Of a DNA stretch of 45,387 bases, positions 42,847 to 45,387 are shown in pieces. Where the stretch lies: contig CYUG01000013.1 of the NCBI GenBank assembly GCA_001403775.1, positions 150,076-195,462 of the forward strand, read 5' to 3'. The translations under genes were made by a program, and so were the position numbers. Under the pieces are notes generated by a model. It saw only the letters and a program-made list of their open reading frames with translations, was not told the DNA's origin and searched no databases. The number at the start of each line of letters is the position of its first letter. The first letter of the stretch is position 1. The DNA is from Dermabacter indicis (GTDB taxonomy: Bacteria > Actinomycetota > Actinomycetes > Actinomycetales > Dermabacteraceae).

Positions 42847-43859
42847 GCGGTGTGTTCAGCGGAGAGCTGAGGATCGTTCCCGTCTCGCCTCTTAACGCGC
42901 CGGGGCTCATGATCTCGCGGGGCTGGGATGCTCTCAGGGGCGCCACGAGTGTGGCCCTTTCGTGCGCGCACCCAGCGTGGGAGGCGCATGTGCGCGAGGC
43001 CGGGGTCGAGTGCGTTCGGCTCGAGAACGGGAACGCGGAGGAACTCGTGGGATCGCTGGGGGAGTGGCTCGGGGAGTCCGACGCTTGCCCGGGGGAGTAT
43101 CGTGCCTGGCTGTGCGATTCGGAGCACCCCTTCCTCCCCTCGCCGATGCACACGCTTCGCGCCCTTGAGGAAAGAACCGGCGCCCGGGTCGATGCTGATT
43201 TCGTGTTCGCCTCGCCCGTGGTTCCGGGCGCCGCCGTCGTGGAATCGGTGCGCATCATGCACGAGCTGCGCAGCCCCGGTGGCGATCCGTGGAGCGCCGA
43301 GCAAACTCACGCTTCTCTCGCGCGGTACCTGCTCGAGGAAACCCACGAGGTGCTTGCGGAGCTTGAGCGTGAACAGATCCGCACGCCCGAACTTGTGGAC
43401 GAGTTCGGTGACCTCCTTTTCCAGCTCGTGTTTCACGCGCGCATCGGCATGGAAGAGGCGGAGCCGTGGACCTTGGACTCCGTGGCGCGCTCTCTCAACG
43501 CAAAAATGTATCGCCGAAATCCTCACGTGTTCGGGCCCGAACGCGAAGATTTGAGTGTCGAGGAGATCACGGCGCAGTGGGAAGAGATCAAGAGGCGAGA
43601 AAAGCCGAGGAGGGCCCTTGGCGAGGGCATACCTCTCGCGCTTCCGGCGCTTCAGCGGGCCTTCAAGATTGCCGCGCGTGCCGAGACGGCAGGTCGCTTG
43701 GACGAGTTGGAAGAGGTGCTCGAGAATGCTTCTGCACCAGGAAGCGATGCGGTGCAGTTGATGAGCATCGCGATCGCGGCGGCGAAACGGGACGCGGACC
43801 CCGAATCGGCACTGCGCACGCTGCTCGCGCGGCTTGAGAGTGACCTTTCGCGCGACTGA
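42843..43859 (+). CDS. mazG: MazG-family nucleoside triphosphate pyrophosphohydrolase
   Basis: A 338-residue protein. The MazG domain (residues ~135-235) has RIMHELRSPGGDPWSAEQTH, the metal-binding YLLEETHEVLAELE (E-E-x-x-E) and DEFGDLLFQLVFHARI (E-x3-D), followed by MYRRNPHVFG and QWEEIKRREK. The first ~125 residues are poorly conserved, where some MazG proteins carry a methylase-like domain. It hydrolyses NTPs to NMPs plus PPi, cleaning the nucleotide pool. It is coupled to mfd by a 4-nt overlap; mfd-mazG-eno order is conserved in actinobacteria. Confidence 0.9.
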   Translation: MSGVFSGELRIVPVSPLNAPGLMISRGWDALRGATSVALSCAHPAWEAHVREAGVECVRLENGNAEELVGSLGEWLGESDACPGEYRAWLCDSEHPFLPSPMHTLRALEERTGARVDADFVFASPVVPGAAVVESVRIMHELRSPGGDPWSAEQTHASLARYLLEETHEVLAELEREQIRTPELVDEFGDLLFQLVFHARIGMEEAEPWTLDSVARSLNAKMYRRNPHVFGPEREDLSVEEITAQWEEIKRREKPRRALGEGIPLALPALQRAFKIAARAETAGRLDELEEVLENASAPGSDAVQLMSIAIAAAKRDADPESALRTLLARLESDLSRD

Positions 43860-43938
43860 AGTCCCACCCTGTGACCTGGGCCTCATGCGCCGCGCCCGAC
43901 GTATGAGTGCCCCCTCAGGGAGATCACACATTTCACAC

Positions 43939-43944
43939 TAGACT
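43939..43944 (+). promoter_or_regulatory. -10 element of eno
   Basis: TAGACT 59 nt before the eno ATG; no clear -35. The rest of the 144-nt mazG-eno gap shows no other feature. Confidence 0.45.
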
Positions 43945-43991
43945 TGAGGGCGAAGGTCAAAGGCGACCCGCCACTTGAAAATCCTGACTAA

Positions 43992-45284
<1,293 letters not shown>

Positions 45285-45290
45285 GCGGTC

Positions 45291-45296
45291 TACGAT
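45291..45296 (+). promoter_or_regulatory. -10 element, leaderless start of the last gene
   Basis: TACGAT, seven bases before the ATG at 45304, directly after eno. Confidence 0.45.
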
Positions 45297-45303
45297 AGGG
45301 CGT

Positions 45304-45387
45304 ATGCCTGATTCGTTAAAGCGCCGAAGGAGCGCCCCGTCGTCACCGGCGGGGCGCTCCTCGGCGTCGAGGCGGCGCCAACCCGCC
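45304..45387 (+). CDS. Start of a gene in the FtsB/DivIC position, cut by window edge
   Basis: Twenty-eight codons are present, reading MPDSLKRRRSAPSSPAGRSS and then more Ser/Arg/Pro/Gln. This basic, disordered N-terminus is what actinobacterial septum-formation-initiator (FtsB/DivIC) proteins have before their membrane helix, and such a gene normally follows eno. No domain is visible in the part present, so the name rests on position and composition. The start is supported by TACGAT-N7-ATG. A very stable hairpin (45321-45367) lies inside these codons and could instead be the eno terminator, in which case the true gene starts later. Confidence 0.45.
   Translation, partial: MPDSLKRRRSAPSSPAGRSSASRRRQPA
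45321..45367 (+). terminator. Very stable hairpin after eno
   Basis: Inner perfect 12-bp stem AGGAGCGCCCCG (45328-45339) / CGGGGCGCTCCT (45350-45361) with a 10-nt loop, extended by GCGCCG / CGGCGT across a single bulged A. About 18 bp in total, no U-tract. It overlaps the first codons of the putative next gene. Confidence 0.55.

Overview
The window is 45.4 kb of chromosome from a high-G+C Gram-positive bacterium (Actinomycetota). The evidence is the G/C-rich third codon positions and frequent GTG starts, the actinobacterial marker genes lsr2, clpC, DUF3180, SepX/GlpR and a Pmt-type protein mannosyltransferase, and gene order shared with other actinobacteria. The presence of luxS, mqo and mscL and the lack of mycolate-type genes fit the Micrococcales/Actinomycetales side, but genus cannot be read from this sequence alone. 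I see no insertion sequence, prophage, CRISPR array or rRNA. The only RNA gene found is one tRNA-Gln.

Layout. (1) 1-6179, plus strand: a tightly coupled operon of folate and pantothenate genes, folP (cut by the window edge), a folB-folK fusion, DUF3180, two bacterial-PH-domain membrane proteins, a DUF2520 Rossmann protein that is a candidate PanG-type ketopantoate reductase, panC and a small membrane protein. (2) 6180-13831: lsr2 with its own AT-rich promoter, galM and mqo on the minus strand, clpC behind a ClgR-like box with a DedA protein, then mutY and mscL on the minus strand. (3) 13832-16929: SAF-domain protein, 5-formyltetrahydrofolate cyclo-ligase, GNAT acetyltransferase and a SepX/GlpR-like divisome protein. 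(4) 16930-24554: a decayed PLP-enzyme gene, a sugar-lactone oxidase, the molybdate transporter modABC, an inositol-phosphatase-family gene, DUF4870, a LysR effector domain without a DNA-binding domain, and luxS. (5) 24555-31273: pmt and rsmI in divergent orientation, rpmF, tatD-rsmA, and an ABC-F ATPase. (6) 31274-34921, minus strand: a three-gene SPFH / zinc-ribbon / small membrane protein operon and a TetR regulator. (7) 34970-45387, plus strand: tRNA-Gln, glmU-prs, rplY, pth-mfd-mazG, eno and the start of a gene in the FtsB position.

The order of parts 1-2 matches the folP-folB-folK-DUF3180-panC-lsr2-clpC block of other actinobacteria, and parts 3 and 5-7 match the mscL-to-eno block. Conspicuous absences are panD/coaX/lysS before lsr2, galU/moeA(glp) before sepX/glpR, and rpf/ispE around rsmA.

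Points most worth following up: the SPFH/zinc-ribbon/membrane module, which resembles B. subtilis YdjI/YdjG/YdjH but has no PspA beside it; a clear pseudogene that has lost its PLP-lysine segment; eight genes whose start codon lies 6-7 nt after a TANNNT -10 element, which predicts leaderless mRNAs and includes one extremely compact divergent pair; a ClgR-type box before clpC; and several long hairpins without U-tracts, including one inside the first codons of the last gene.
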